This document shows, piece by piece, positions 16,991-25,127 of a stretch of 43,362 nt of DNA. The position numbers and the translations under genes are program-made. Every line of letters starts with the position of its first letter. The first letter of the stretch is position 1. The notes below the pieces were generated by a model. The model did not search any database. It was given only the letters and a program-made list of their open reading frames with translations, and was not told the origin of the DNA. Origin of the DNA: Nocardia tenerifensis NBRC 101015 (GTDB lineage: Bacteria > Actinomycetota > Actinomycetes > Mycobacteriales > Mycobacteriaceae); contig NZ_BAGH01000352.1 of NCBI RefSeq assembly GCF_000308715.1, positions 1-43,362 of the forward strand. Direction: 5' to 3'.

Positions 16991-17680
16991 TCAGCCCGCC
17001 TCCGGTTCGCGCCGGATGGGCGGCGCGCCGGGGTCGCGTTGGACCGAGGAGATGACGCCCTCTTCGCGGGAGATCAGACCCCACCGGCTCGACGTCAGGC
17101 GCAGGCTAGGCAGGTCGCTCAGGGAGAGCACCACCTCGTAGGTGCGCTCGTAGCCGGTGTGCGAGATGCGCCAGCGGCCGTCGTCGCAGCGCACGTACTC
17201 GTCGGAGTAGAAGGCCGCGCCGCGCAGCAGCATGTTGTGGCCGGGGATGAGCACGGTGTCGGCGAGGTACCAGGTGCCGGTCGCGGAGTCGCCGTCGACG
17301 TCGATCTCGGGGTGGTCGCAGCGGTGCTCGGTGATGACGTGCGGGCCGAGGGTGTTGCGCATGAACGCGAGGAACGCGTCGCGCGACTCGAACTGCAGAT
17401 ACTCGCTGTAGGTGGCGGTCGCCTCGGGAATCATGGTGTCCGCGAACTCATCCCAGGATTTCGTGTCGAGGGTGCGCATATAGCGGAACTTCAATCGGCT
17501 GATCGCCGCGACGTCGTCGAACCTGCGCTCGTCGCCGCGCGGTCCCCCTACCCGGCGGTCCGGCCCGCCGCCGTCGTTCACCGGGTCGCCGCGCTGCGTC
17601 GTACCCGGGTCGACCCGTTCCTGACCGCCTTCACCCGCGTTCGGGTCGCCGCGCCCCTGCCCGCCGGTTCCCTGATCCAT
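16991..17680 (-). CDS. SnoaL-like (NTF2-fold) protein with disordered N-terminus
   Basis: A protein of 229 residues. The core (about 50-180) is a SnoaL_4-type NTF2-like domain: DVAAISRLKFRYMRTLDTKSWDEFADTM, EATATYSEYLQFESRDAFLAFMRNTLG, VITEHRCDHPEIDVDGDSATGTWYLADTVL and RWRISHTGYERTYEVVLSL. Such domains act as ketosteroid-isomerase-like enzymes, dehydratases or ligand binders; this one cannot be narrowed. The first 45 residues are Gly/Asp/Arg-rich with repeated GGxGRGDP, GGQERVDPG and GGGPDRRVGGP steps and look disordered. Start is uncertain: ATG at 17680 has GGGA 9 nt upstream, ATG at 17695 has no obvious site. It lies 2 nt from the prfC stop and downstream of the DUF4393 gene on the same strand. 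Confidence 0.72.
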   Translation of the reverse strand: MDQGTGGQGRGDPNAGEGGQERVDPGTTQRGDPVNDGGGPDRRVGGPRGDERRFDDVAAISRLKFRYMRTLDTKSWDEFADTMIPEATATYSEYLQFESRDAFLAFMRNTLGPHVITEHRCDHPEIDVDGDSATGTWYLADTVLIPGHNMLLRGAAFYSDEYVRCDDGRWRISHTGYERTYEVVLSLSDLPSLRLTSSRWGLISREEGVISSVQRDPGAPPIRREPEAG

Positions 17681-17765
17681 ACTTAACAATCCCATCCGAA
17701 GCCGCGCCGCTTCACGAATTGGGAGATTTGTACCCTCCGTGTCGGGATACCCGTCGGCCGCGAGA

Positions 17766-18659
17766 CTAATTCCCGATCGTGAAGCAGGTGCGGCAGAAGT
17801 CCTCGCCGAACTCGGTGAGACGCAGGCTCTTGCGCACGATCTTCGGCGCCCGCCCGGCCTTCTTCAGCGCGGCCTCGACCACCGGCTGCACCTCGAGCAC
17901 CATGTATCGGCTCAGCACCACCGGGTCGTCGGAGATCTGGGTGAGGCCGAGCCGGTTGAGGTTGATGAGGTAGGGACGCGCCCGGTCCGGATAGCGAACG
18001 CCCGCCTGCTCCGGCACCGAGGTCAGGTCGCCTTGGACGAGTTCGGAGCCGATGCCGAGCGGGCGGTTGGTGCGCACGTCGACCGAGGGCTGCGGGCCGC
18101 TCTGCGCCATGAAGCGCAGGATGCGGGCCTCGTCGGGGGCGAGTTCGTCGAGGATGCGGTCGTAGGCCGGGTGCACGTCCTCGGTGAAGTAGACGTCGGC
18201 GGAGCGGGCGAGCAGCGCGTCGCCGCGGCGGCGCAACTCGGCGGTGCTCGCCGAACGCAGATAGGAGCCGACCGCCAGCGCCTGCTGCTGCGCGCCGCTG
18301 CTTCCTGTAGGACCATTCGGCGTCGGCACATAACTGACGATCTCGCGCACCGACCCCTCGGTGACGCCGAGCGCGCTCCGGGCTATGGAGCGCAACGCAT
18401 TTCCGGTTCGCTCGGCGATATCGGCGGACGACTCACCGTCCAGCGCGGCCTGGGCGATCTCCTTGGTGACCTCGAAGGTGGAGCCGACCGCCCACTGACC
18501 GCCGCGCACGACGCTGCCCGCCGCGAGCCCGGCCGCGCGGAAGACGCCGCGAATCAACCGGGCCTCGTTGCTGATCTGCCGCTGTTCGACATCCGAGCTG
18601 CGCTCAACCGCGCGGGAACCGGCCCGAGTGATGTCCTGTCCGGCCCTGTCGTCTGCCAC
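17766..18659 (-). CDS. DUF4393 (Abi-alpha-like) protein, copy 1
   Basis: A 297-residue protein. The C-terminal half is the conserved part: LAPDEARILRFMAQSGPQPSVDVRTNRPLG, EQAGVRYPDRARPYLINLNRLGL, SRYMVLEVQPVVEAALKK and KSLRLTEFGEDFCRTCF at the end. It matches the DUF4393 family (Pfam Abi_alpha), for which a role in abortive infection has been proposed but not shown in actinobacteria. The N-terminal third is helical and Ala/Gly-rich (VFRAAGLAAGSVVRGGQWAVGSTFEV) and may associate with membrane. GTG at 18659 with GGAG 6 nt upstream gives a length matching copy 2 (295 aa); an ATG at 18728 is the alternative. It diverges from a DUF445 gene, beyond which lies the paralogue. Family call is from motif memory, so moderately sure. 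Confidence 0.68.
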   Translation of the reverse strand: MADDRAGQDITRAGSRAVERSSDVEQRQISNEARLIRGVFRAAGLAAGSVVRGGQWAVGSTFEVTKEIAQAALDGESSADIAERTGNALRSIARSALGVTEGSVREIVSYVPTPNGPTGSSGAQQQALAVGSYLRSASTAELRRRGDALLARSADVYFTEDVHPAYDRILDELAPDEARILRFMAQSGPQPSVDVRTNRPLGIGSELVQGDLTSVPEQAGVRYPDRARPYLINLNRLGLTQISDDPVVLSRYMVLEVQPVVEAALKKAGRAPKIVRKSLRLTEFGEDFCRTCFTIGN

Positions 18660-18921
18660 GTCATACTCCGATATCGCCAGGTGAACGAATCCGCCCCACA
18701 GATTACTGCCCCCTGTGTCGCTGGTCATTGTCGCCGTCGGCCCGCGCGGCGGCGGCATTCCGCACAAACACTGTGACCGATATCTCCGGGTCCGCCACGG
18801 CGGTACCGCGCGTTCGAGCTGCGGCGAGCGGTTCCGCGCACAATAAGGTCCCCGTGCCGACAGGGTGCTACTTTGATGTTCCGGTGAGGCGGCGGTCACC
18901 GGTGCGTCGGCAGGAGGGTGT

Positions 18922-20244
18922 GTGTTAGAGAGTGTGTTCGGTGTCCACCCGACAATCCTGCTGGAGCTCCTGACTATCCCTCTTTTCACGGGAATCATCG
19001 GCTACATCACCAACTGGACCGGCGTGCTCATGCTGTTCCGACCGCTTGCGTTCCATGGCTTCCGACTACCCGGACTTCGCGCGCTGTATCCCTTCCTGCC
19101 CAAAAGAATTCAGGTGCTGCCGCTGCTCAGCTACGACGGCCGAATGGGCTGGCAGGGCATCGTTCCCTCGCGCGCGGACAAGATGGCGAGCATCGCCGTC
19201 GACAAGGGCCTGGCCAAACTGGGCAGCGTCGCCGATTTCTATCGGGAGCTGGAGCCGGACAAGCTCGCCGAACATCTCGCGAGCATCGCCGACGAACAGA
19301 TCCACACCATCGTCGAAGAAATTCTCACGCGCGAACATCCACAGCTCTGGTACAACCTGCCGAGCCAAGTGCGCGACATGGTGCAGGCCAGGGTTCGGCA
19401 GCAACTGCCGGATATTCTGCGCGAGCTGACCGATGAATTGGGCGCGAATATTGATCAACTGCTCGACGTGAAGCAGATGGTGATTCGCTACTTCCAGGGC
19501 CGCCCGCAACTGCTCAACACGCTGTTCCAAGTGCTGGGCGCGAAAGAGTTGCGATTCATGATCAACTTCGGCTTCTACTTCGGCGCGCCGATGGGCATCG
19601 TATTGGTGGCCATCCTGCATCTGACCGGTTGGTCGACGCTGGTCGTCCTGCCGCTCGGCGGCGTGGTGATCGGATGGGTGGTCAACTGGGTCGGCCTGAA
19701 CATGATCTTCGCACCCGCCTACCCGAAGTGGTGGTGCCCGTGGCGGCAGGGCCTGTTGATCAAGCGCCAGTCCGAGATCACCGACGGCTACGCGGAATTG
19801 GTGTCCAGCCAGGTGCTGACGGTCGCCAATATCGGCGACGAACTGCTCAACGGCCCGCGCTCGGACCGCACCATCCAGATGCTCGAGGACACGCTGCGCC
19901 CCGCGGCCGACCGGGCGCTCGGGCCGGCCAGGCCCGCCGTCAAGTTCATGCTCGGCAGCCGCGACTACGACTCGCTGCAGGACACCTTCACCGCCGAGGC
20001 CATGGCCATCGCCCCGATCGCCTTCGCCGACCCGGAGTTCAACGTCCGCCAGGGCAGGCAGATCAACTCCTACATCGCCAAACAGATGGCCGCCCTGCGG
20101 CCGCCGGACTTCGTCGACATGCTGAGGTCGGCCATCAAGCAAGATGAGTGGCTGCTTTTTCTCCATGGCGGCGTGCTGGGGCTCTTCGCCGGATACGCTC
20201 ATATTCTGATATTCGGAACGGGAGTGGCGACCACATGGCTGTAG
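18922..20244 (+). CDS. DUF445 family membrane protein
   Basis: A 440-residue membrane protein of the DUF445 family. Two membrane blocks carry the same signature, GYITNWTGVLMLFRP (about 29-43) and GWVVNWVGLNMIFAP (about 252-266), which suggests an internal duplication. Each sits after a hydrophobic run. A fourth hydrophobic segment closes the protein (LLFLHGGVLGLFAGYAHILIF). The region between is amphipathic and helical (KMASIAVDKGLAKLGSVADFYRELEPDKLAEHLASIADEQI). GTG at 18922 follows GGAGGG. The last 10 nt overlap the downstream DUF4393 gene, so the two are translationally coupled, and the other DUF4393 gene diverges from this one across 262 nt. Biochemical role of the family is unknown. Confidence 0.8.
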   Translation: MLESVFGVHPTILLELLTIPLFTGIIGYITNWTGVLMLFRPLAFHGFRLPGLRALYPFLPKRIQVLPLLSYDGRMGWQGIVPSRADKMASIAVDKGLAKLGSVADFYRELEPDKLAEHLASIADEQIHTIVEEILTREHPQLWYNLPSQVRDMVQARVRQQLPDILRELTDELGANIDQLLDVKQMVIRYFQGRPQLLNTLFQVLGAKELRFMINFGFYFGAPMGIVLVAILHLTGWSTLVVLPLGGVVIGWVVNWVGLNMIFAPAYPKWWCPWRQGLLIKRQSEITDGYAELVSSQVLTVANIGDELLNGPRSDRTIQMLEDTLRPAADRALGPARPAVKFMLGSRDYDSLQDTFTAEAMAIAPIAFADPEFNVRQGRQINSYIAKQMAALRPPDFVDMLRSAIKQDEWLLFLHGGVLGLFAGYAHILIFGTGVATTWL

Positions 20245-21122
20245 CGAAACCCGACCCCGGCGAGGATGCCGGGGCCGTCGAGCACTCCCCCGAGGCCCGC
20301 ACGCCGTCGACGGAGTTGGCGCGGCGGCCGGGCCGCGAGGTCTTGCGCGAGGACGAATCACCCTCGCGGGTCGGCTATCCCGTCGCGGGCGTGCGCGCGG
20401 CCACCGGCGTGGCCAGGGTGGCCTGGACCGCGGTGACCGGCGTGACCGCGTGGGGTGTCGGCACGGCGGTCGGGGTCACCTCGACGGTCGTGCAGCGCAG
20501 CGTGCAGGGCGTGCCGCCGCGAGAAGTGCTGGCGGAGGCCGAGTCCGAGGTGCGCGACCGGCTGCGCCGCGCGCTCGGCTTCCCCGACGCGCCGAATGAG
20601 CCTGCCGCACAAGCCGTTCCCACTCTGCGTGAGCAGGGCGCCGCGCTGCTGCGACTCTCGGCGAGCACGCACGGCGAGGACGAGAACCACCCCGCCTTCG
20701 CGGGGATGCTGGCCGAGCTGACCCCCGACGAGGCGCGCATCCTGCGCTTTCTCCACCTGGACGGTCCACAGCCCTCCATGGACATTCGCACCGGACGCCC
20801 GCGCGCGCTCGGCGCCGAACGCCTCGGCTCGATGCTGACGCTGGTCGGCGAGCAGGCCGGGCTGCGCTTTCCGAACCGGATCCAGCAGTACCTGACCAAC
20901 CTGCGCAGGCTCGGCCTGGTCGAGCACGCGCGCGAGCCGGTCGGCAACCCGCACCGATACCAGCTGCTCGAGGCGCAGGCGCAGGTGCGAGAGCTGTTGA
21001 AGCGCTCCGGTTTCGGCACGAAGGTGATCTATCGCAGCGTGGCCCTCACCGGCTTCGGCACCGACTTCGTACGAACCTGCCTGCCGGTCGCCGTCCAGGA
21101 CGACCGCGCGGCCGGGCACTGA
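20235..21122 (+). CDS. DUF4393 (Abi-alpha-like) protein, copy 2
   Basis: A 295-residue paralogue of the protein at 17766-18659. It shares LTPDEARILRFLHLDGPQPSMDIRTGRP, GEQAGLRFPNRIQQYLTNLRRLGL, HRYQLLEAQAQVRELLKRSGF and the ending VALTGFGTDFVRTCL. The N-terminal region again holds an Ala/Gly/Val-rich, weakly hydrophobic stretch (GVRAATGVARVAWTAVTGVTAWGVGTAVG) after a charged, probably disordered, 60-residue leader. The ATG overlaps the end of the DUF445 gene by 10 nt, with GGGAG 11 nt upstream. Only one Cys remains where copy 1 has FCRTCF. Coupling to a membrane protein and a divergent paralogue suggests a three-part complex (inference). Confidence 0.68.
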   Translation: MAVAKPDPGEDAGAVEHSPEARTPSTELARRPGREVLREDESPSRVGYPVAGVRAATGVARVAWTAVTGVTAWGVGTAVGVTSTVVQRSVQGVPPREVLAEAESEVRDRLRRALGFPDAPNEPAAQAVPTLREQGAALLRLSASTHGEDENHPAFAGMLAELTPDEARILRFLHLDGPQPSMDIRTGRPRALGAERLGSMLTLVGEQAGLRFPNRIQQYLTNLRRLGLVEHAREPVGNPHRYQLLEAQAQVRELLKRSGFGTKVIYRSVALTGFGTDFVRTCLPVAVQDDRAAGH

Positions 21123-21140
21123 CGCGCGACCGCACCCGGG

Positions 21141-22979
21141 CTAGTCGCTGTCCGCCAGCTCCATCCAGCGCTCCTCTGCCGCTTCCTTCTCCGCGACCAC
21201 CTGCTTGAGTTCGGCGTTGAGCTTGACCAGGCGGTCCGGGTCGGTCGCGGCTTCGGCCAGCGCGGCGTGCAGTTGGCGTTCGCGCTCGTCGAACTTCTCG
21301 ATGGATCGTTCCAGCCGGGCCAGTTCTTTGCGGGCGGCGCGCTGGGTGGCGGCGTCGGTGGTCGGCGCGGGCTTCGCGTCGCCGGCCGAGCGGGTCGCGA
21401 CCTCGCTCTGCGCGGCACGCTTCTTCAGGTATTCGTCGATGCCGCCGGGCAGGTTGGTGAGCTTGCCGTCGCCGAACAGCGCCCAGGTCGAGTCGCAGAT
21501 GCGCTCGATCAGGTAGCGGTCGTGGCTGATGACGACCAGGGTGCCCGCCCAGTTGTCGAGCAGGTCCTCGAGCTGCTGCAGGGTGTCGATGTCCAGGTCG
21601 TTGGTCGGCTCGTCGAGCAGCAGCACGTTCGGCTCGGCCATCAGGATGCGGGTCAGCTGTAGCCTGCGCCGCTCGCCGCCGGACAGATCGCCGACCGGGG
21701 TGCGCTGGCGAGCCGGGGTGAACCCGAGCCGTTCGGCGAGCTGGCCCGCCGAGATCTCCTTGTCGCCCAGCGTGATTCGCTGCGCGACCTGCTGCACCGC
21801 CTCCAGCACGCGCATATCGGTCGGCAGGTCGTCGAGTTCCTGACGGAGCCAGCCGATCTGCACCGTCTGGCCCTGAATGCGCTTGCCCTTCGCCGGTTCC
21901 CGCTCGCCGGCCAGCGTGCGCAGCAGGGTCGTCTTGCCGGAGCCGTTCACCCCGACCAGGCCGACCCGCTCGCCCGGCGCGAGCCGCCAGGTCAGGTCGC
22001 GCACCAACTCTCGGCCGTCCGGCGTGGTGAGGGTGGTGTCCTCGAGCTCGATGACGACGCGCCCCAGTCGTTTTCGCGCGAACGCGGCGAGAGAGACGCT
22101 GTCGCGCGGCGCGGGCACGTCGGCGATCAGCGCCTCGGCGGCCTCCACCCGATAGCGCGGCTTGGAGGTGCGCGCCTTCGCGCCGCGGCGCAGCCAGGCC
22201 AGCTCCTTGCGGGCCAGGTTGGCGCGGCGCGCCTCGGCGGCGTCGGCCTGCCTGGCGCGCTCGGCGCGGGCGAAGATCCAGTCGCCGTAGCCGCCCTCGT
22301 AGGTCTCGACCTTGCCGCCGACGACCTCCCAGGTATCGGTGGCGACGGTGTCGAGGAACCAGCGATCGTGGGTGACGACCACGAGCGCGCTGCGCCGGCC
22401 CAGCAGGTGCGCGGCCAGCCACTGCACGCCCTCGACGTCGAGGTGGTTGGTCGGCTCGTCGAGCACGAGGAGGTCGAGATCGCGGACCAGCGCCGCGGCC
22501 AGGGCGACGCGGCGGCGCTCGCCGCCGGACAGATTGTCGATCGAGGTCTCCAGGCCGAGCCCGGCGATGCCGATACCCTCCATGACCGAGCGGATGCGCG
22601 GATTGGCGGCCCATTCGTGTTCTGCGACATCGTCGGGCCCACCCGTCGCCCGACCACCGCCCCCCATCGAATCGCTTCGCGATGCCCAGTGCAAGTCGTC
22701 CGCCAACCCCGCCAACACGACTTCGCCAACGGTCGAGCCAGGAGGCAGTACGCCGCGCTGCGTTACCGTCGCGATCCGCAGACCGCCTACGCGACTGACG
22801 CGTCCGCTGTCCGGCGGCTCCAGACCGGTGAGCACCTCGAGCAGCGTCGTCTTACCACCGCCGTTGAGACCGACGACGCCGATGCGCTCGCCCGTGTGGA
22901 CGCCCATCGACACGTTGTCCAGCAGCGGCGTGATCCCAAAGCTTTTTGAGACCTGCTCGAGGTTGATCAGGTTGGCCAT
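21141..22979 (-). CDS. ABC-F family ATPase (Uup-like)
   Basis: A 612-residue soluble protein with two ABC ATPase domains and no membrane segment, the ABC-F layout. Domain 1 has GLNGGGKTTLLE (Walker A), NLSGGERRRVALAAALV (signature) and LLVLDEPTNHLD (Walker B). Domain 2 has GVNGSGKTTLLRTL, DLSGGERRRLQLTRIL and VLLLDEPTNDLD. The linker between them is Arg/Lys-rich (ARRANLARKELAWLRRGAKARTSKPRYR). The last 90 residues form a charged coiled coil (RKELARLERSIEKFDERERQLHAAL...), which places it nearest Uup, a ribosome- and DNA-junction-associated protein. ATG at 22979 has AAGGA 6 nt upstream. It converges on DUF4393 copy 2 (18 nt apart). A resistance role cannot be excluded but nothing local suggests one. 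Confidence 0.9.
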   Translation of the reverse strand: MANLINLEQVSKSFGITPLLDNVSMGVHTGERIGVVGLNGGGKTTLLEVLTGLEPPDSGRVSRVGGLRIATVTQRGVLPPGSTVGEVVLAGLADDLHWASRSDSMGGGGRATGGPDDVAEHEWAANPRIRSVMEGIGIAGLGLETSIDNLSGGERRRVALAAALVRDLDLLVLDEPTNHLDVEGVQWLAAHLLGRRSALVVVTHDRWFLDTVATDTWEVVGGKVETYEGGYGDWIFARAERARQADAAEARRANLARKELAWLRRGAKARTSKPRYRVEAAEALIADVPAPRDSVSLAAFARKRLGRVVIELEDTTLTTPDGRELVRDLTWRLAPGERVGLVGVNGSGKTTLLRTLAGEREPAKGKRIQGQTVQIGWLRQELDDLPTDMRVLEAVQQVAQRITLGDKEISAGQLAERLGFTPARQRTPVGDLSGGERRRLQLTRILMAEPNVLLLDEPTNDLDIDTLQQLEDLLDNWAGTLVVISHDRYLIERICDSTWALFGDGKLTNLPGGIDEYLKKRAAQSEVATRSAGDAKPAPTTDAATQRAARKELARLERSIEKFDERERQLHAALAEAATDPDRLVKLNAELKQVVAEKEAAEERWMELADSD

Positions 22980-23093
22980 GAATCCTTCCGGGTCTTGCGG
23001 CGGCGAGTTACGTGCCCTGAGCCAGCGTACTTAGCCCCGCGAACACACGGTTCCGCTGCCCGGTTCCGGCCTCGAAAGCAGGCCACTTGCGTA

Positions 23094-23154
23094 ACGAACG
23101 GCGTTCGTCTAAATTCATATGAAGCGAACAACGTTCGTCACGAACGACGTTAGT
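23094..23154. promoter_or_regulatory. Three TetR-like operators ACGAACnnnGTTCGT without an adjacent regulator
   Basis: Three 15-nt inverted repeats: 23094-23108 (ACGAAC ggc GTTCGT, perfect), 23124-23138 (GCGAAC aac GTTCGT) and 23140-23154 (ACGAAC gac GTTAGT). Centres are 30 and 16 nt apart. They lie in the 280-nt gap between the ABC-F gene and the LLM oxidoreductase gene, about 100 nt before the latter. The pattern is typical of TetR-family operators, but no tetR gene is adjacent. Nothing else is seen in the gap. Confidence 0.78.
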
Positions 23155-23259
23155 TACACGGTGCTCTCCGGAAACACAGCCGCAGAATGGGAGCACCACC
23201 TCGGATGACGGGGTGCGCGGGCGGCACGATCCACTTCGCCTACCTCACGGAGGTTCTCC

Positions 23260-24108
23260 ATGCATGTCGGTCTCGGTCTGCCCATCTCCGACTCCCCCGT
23301 TCTGCTCGACTGGGCCCGCCGCGCCGACGCGGGCCCGTTCTCCACGCTCGGCCTGCTCGACCGCCTCGTCTACGACAACCCCGAACCGCTCGTCGCGCTC
23401 GCCGTCGCCGCGGGCGCGACCACCCGCATCAAGCTGCAGACCGAGGTGCTCCTCGCACCGCTGCGCGAGCCGACGCTGCTCGCCAAGCAGGTCGCGACGC
23501 TGGACCGGATGTCCGGCGGCCGCTTCGTGCTCGGACTCGGGGTCGGCGGACGCGCGGACGATCACCTCGCCTCGGGCACCGACCTGCGCACCCGCGGCCG
23601 CCGCCTGGACGAGCAGCTCGAGATCATGCGTCGCGTCTGGTCCGGCGCGCCGTACGCCGCCGACTGCGGTCCGATCGGCCCCGCGCCGCTGCGGCCCGAG
23701 GGCCCCGAGATCCTGTTCGGCGGCTTCCAACCCGCCGCGCTCGAGCGCGTAGGTCGTTGGGGCGGTGGGTTTCTCGCCGCCGCCCCGCCCTCCTGGGCGG
23801 GCAACCTGTTCGACACCGTCCGCCGCTCGTGGACCGAGCACGGCCGCGCGGGCGAGCCGCGCATCGTCGCGCAGGTCAATGTCGCGCTGGGCGACCAGGA
23901 TCTGATCGATGAGGCCCGCGCCGCGATGGGCGCGTACTACGAGTTCAGCGGCCGCGTCGAGTACATGCTCGACGGCATGCTCATCGGCGCCGACGCGATC
24001 CGTTCCGCCATAAGCCAATTCGAGGATCTCGGCGCCGACGAGGTCATGCTCTACTGCTATGGCGGCGACCCGGACCAGGTCAATCGTTTGGCCGACGTGA
24101 TCGCCTGA
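23260..24108 (+). CDS. LLM-class (luciferase-like) oxidoreductase
   Basis: A 282-residue protein of the bacterial luciferase-like superfamily, an (alpha/beta)8 barrel using FMN or F420. Typical segments are MHVGLGLPI at the start, FSTLGLLDRLVYDNPEPLVALAVAAGATTRIKLQTEVLLAPLREP, LAKQVATLDRMSGGRFVLGLGVGGRADD, TRGRRLDEQLEIMRRVW, ILFGGFQPAALERVGRWGGGFLAA and DLGADEVMLYCYGGDPDQVNRLADVI. The substrate cannot be read; many actinobacterial members are F420-dependent. The ATG at 23260 has CGGAGG 6 nt upstream. Three TetR-like operators lie about 100 nt upstream, so the gene is probably inducible. Confidence 0.88.
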   Translation: MHVGLGLPISDSPVLLDWARRADAGPFSTLGLLDRLVYDNPEPLVALAVAAGATTRIKLQTEVLLAPLREPTLLAKQVATLDRMSGGRFVLGLGVGGRADDHLASGTDLRTRGRRLDEQLEIMRRVWSGAPYAADCGPIGPAPLRPEGPEILFGGFQPAALERVGRWGGGFLAAAPPSWAGNLFDTVRRSWTEHGRAGEPRIVAQVNVALGDQDLIDEARAAMGAYYEFSGRVEYMLDGMLIGADAIRSAISQFEDLGADEVMLYCYGGDPDQVNRLADVIA

Positions 24109-24115
24109 GCCGCCC

Positions 24116-25039
24116 TCAGCGTTTGCCGGGAGTCTCGCCGCCGAGCACGCGGGCCCCCGGCACCGGCCCGCTCGCGGTCCGGATGCTGCGGCAGACGCCT
24201 GCGCCCGCCAGCTCCGCCGCCACGGACACCGCGGAATCCTCACTCTCACAGAGGAATGCGCAGGTCGGGCCGGACCCGGAGACCAAGCCCGCGAGCGCAC
24301 CCGCGGTGACGCCCGCGCGCAAGGTGCGCCGCAGCTCCGGTTTCAGCGACAGCGCGGCCGCCTGCAGATCGTTACCCAGCAGGGGCGCAAGCTGTTTCGG
24401 GTCGCCGGAGGCCAGCGCCTGCATCAGCTGCTGCGGCTCGCCGAGGCGCGGCGGGCTGCCGTGTTCGCGCAGCCGGTCGAGCTCGGCGAACACCGCCGGG
24501 GTGGACAGCCCGCCCTTGGCCAGCGCGAGCACCCAGTGAAAGCTGTTGCGCGACAGCACCGGAAGCAGTCGCTCGCCGCGCCCGGTGCCGAGCGCGGTGC
24601 CGCCGTGCAGCGCGAACGGCACGTCGCTGCCGAGCTCGGCGGCCACGGCGGCGAGCTCCTCGCGGGTGAGCCCGAGATCCCACAGTTCGTTGAGGCCGAC
24701 CAGCGCCGCCGCCCCGTCCGCGCTGCCGCCCGCCATCCCGCCGGCCACCGGAATGCCCTTGGTGATGGCGAACTCCACCAGCGGCGCCCGGCCCGCCAGA
24801 TGCGCGAGCCGCACGGCCGCCTTCCACACCAGATTGGTCCGGTCGGTGGGTACCTCGGCGGCGCCCTCGCCCGAGACCCGCACGGCCAGCGAGGCCGCCG
24901 GGGCGATCTCCACATCGTCGCTGAGCGACAGCGCCTGGAATACGGTTGTCAGGTCATGGAACCCATCGGCGCGCAGGTCACCGACTCCGAGGTGGAGGTT
25001 CACCTTCGACGGCGCGCGCACGGTGATGGGGCTCGGCAC
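24116..25039 (-). CDS. ispE: 4-diphosphocytidyl-2-C-methyl-D-erythritol kinase
   Basis: A GHMP kinase of about 307 residues that phosphorylates CDP-methylerythritol in the MEP route to isoprenoids. Motifs are [15 protein letters not shown] (substrate lysine region), [18 protein letters not shown] (ATP loop), [21 protein letters not shown] and [14 protein letters not shown]. The GTG at 25039 aligns with the start of mycobacterial IspE (VPxxxVTVRVPGKVNL); a TTG at 25060 or GTG at 25051 would add a few residues and no start has a strong ribosome binding site. In M. tuberculosis ispE follows ksgA directly; here the copper, CPBP and TetR/SDR genes intervene. Confidence 0.94.
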   Translation of the reverse strand: MPSPITVRAPSKVNLHLGVGDLRADGFHDLTTVFQALSLSDDVEIAPAASLAVRVSGEGAAEVPTDRTNLVWKAAVRLAHLAGRAPLVEFAITKGIPVAGGMAGGSADGAAALVGLNELWDLGLTREELAAVAAELGSDVPFALHGGTALGTGRGERLLPVLSRNSFHWVLALAKGGLSTPAVFAELDRLREHGSPPRLGEPQQLMQALASGDPKQLAPLLGNDLQAAALSLKPELRRTLRAGVTAGALAGLVSGSGPTCAFLCESEDSAVSVAAELAGAGVCRSIRTASGPVPGARVLGGETPGKR

Positions 25040-25127
25040 AACTGACAGCACGGTGCCCAAGCCTAACGGTTGGTCCTGGCCATCGCGCGGCCCGATATCC
25101 GCCTTTCACTCGACGTGAATCATTCGG

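Noticed and set aside
15327..17084. A 585-codon open frame on the - strand
   Set aside because: It is the shadow of prfC on the opposite strand; low-complexity Arg/Gly/Leu composition and no motif.
23008..23199. 63-codon frame on the - strand upstream of the ABC-F gene
   Set aside because: It runs through the three operators and the promoter region, has no ribosome binding site and no recognisable family features.
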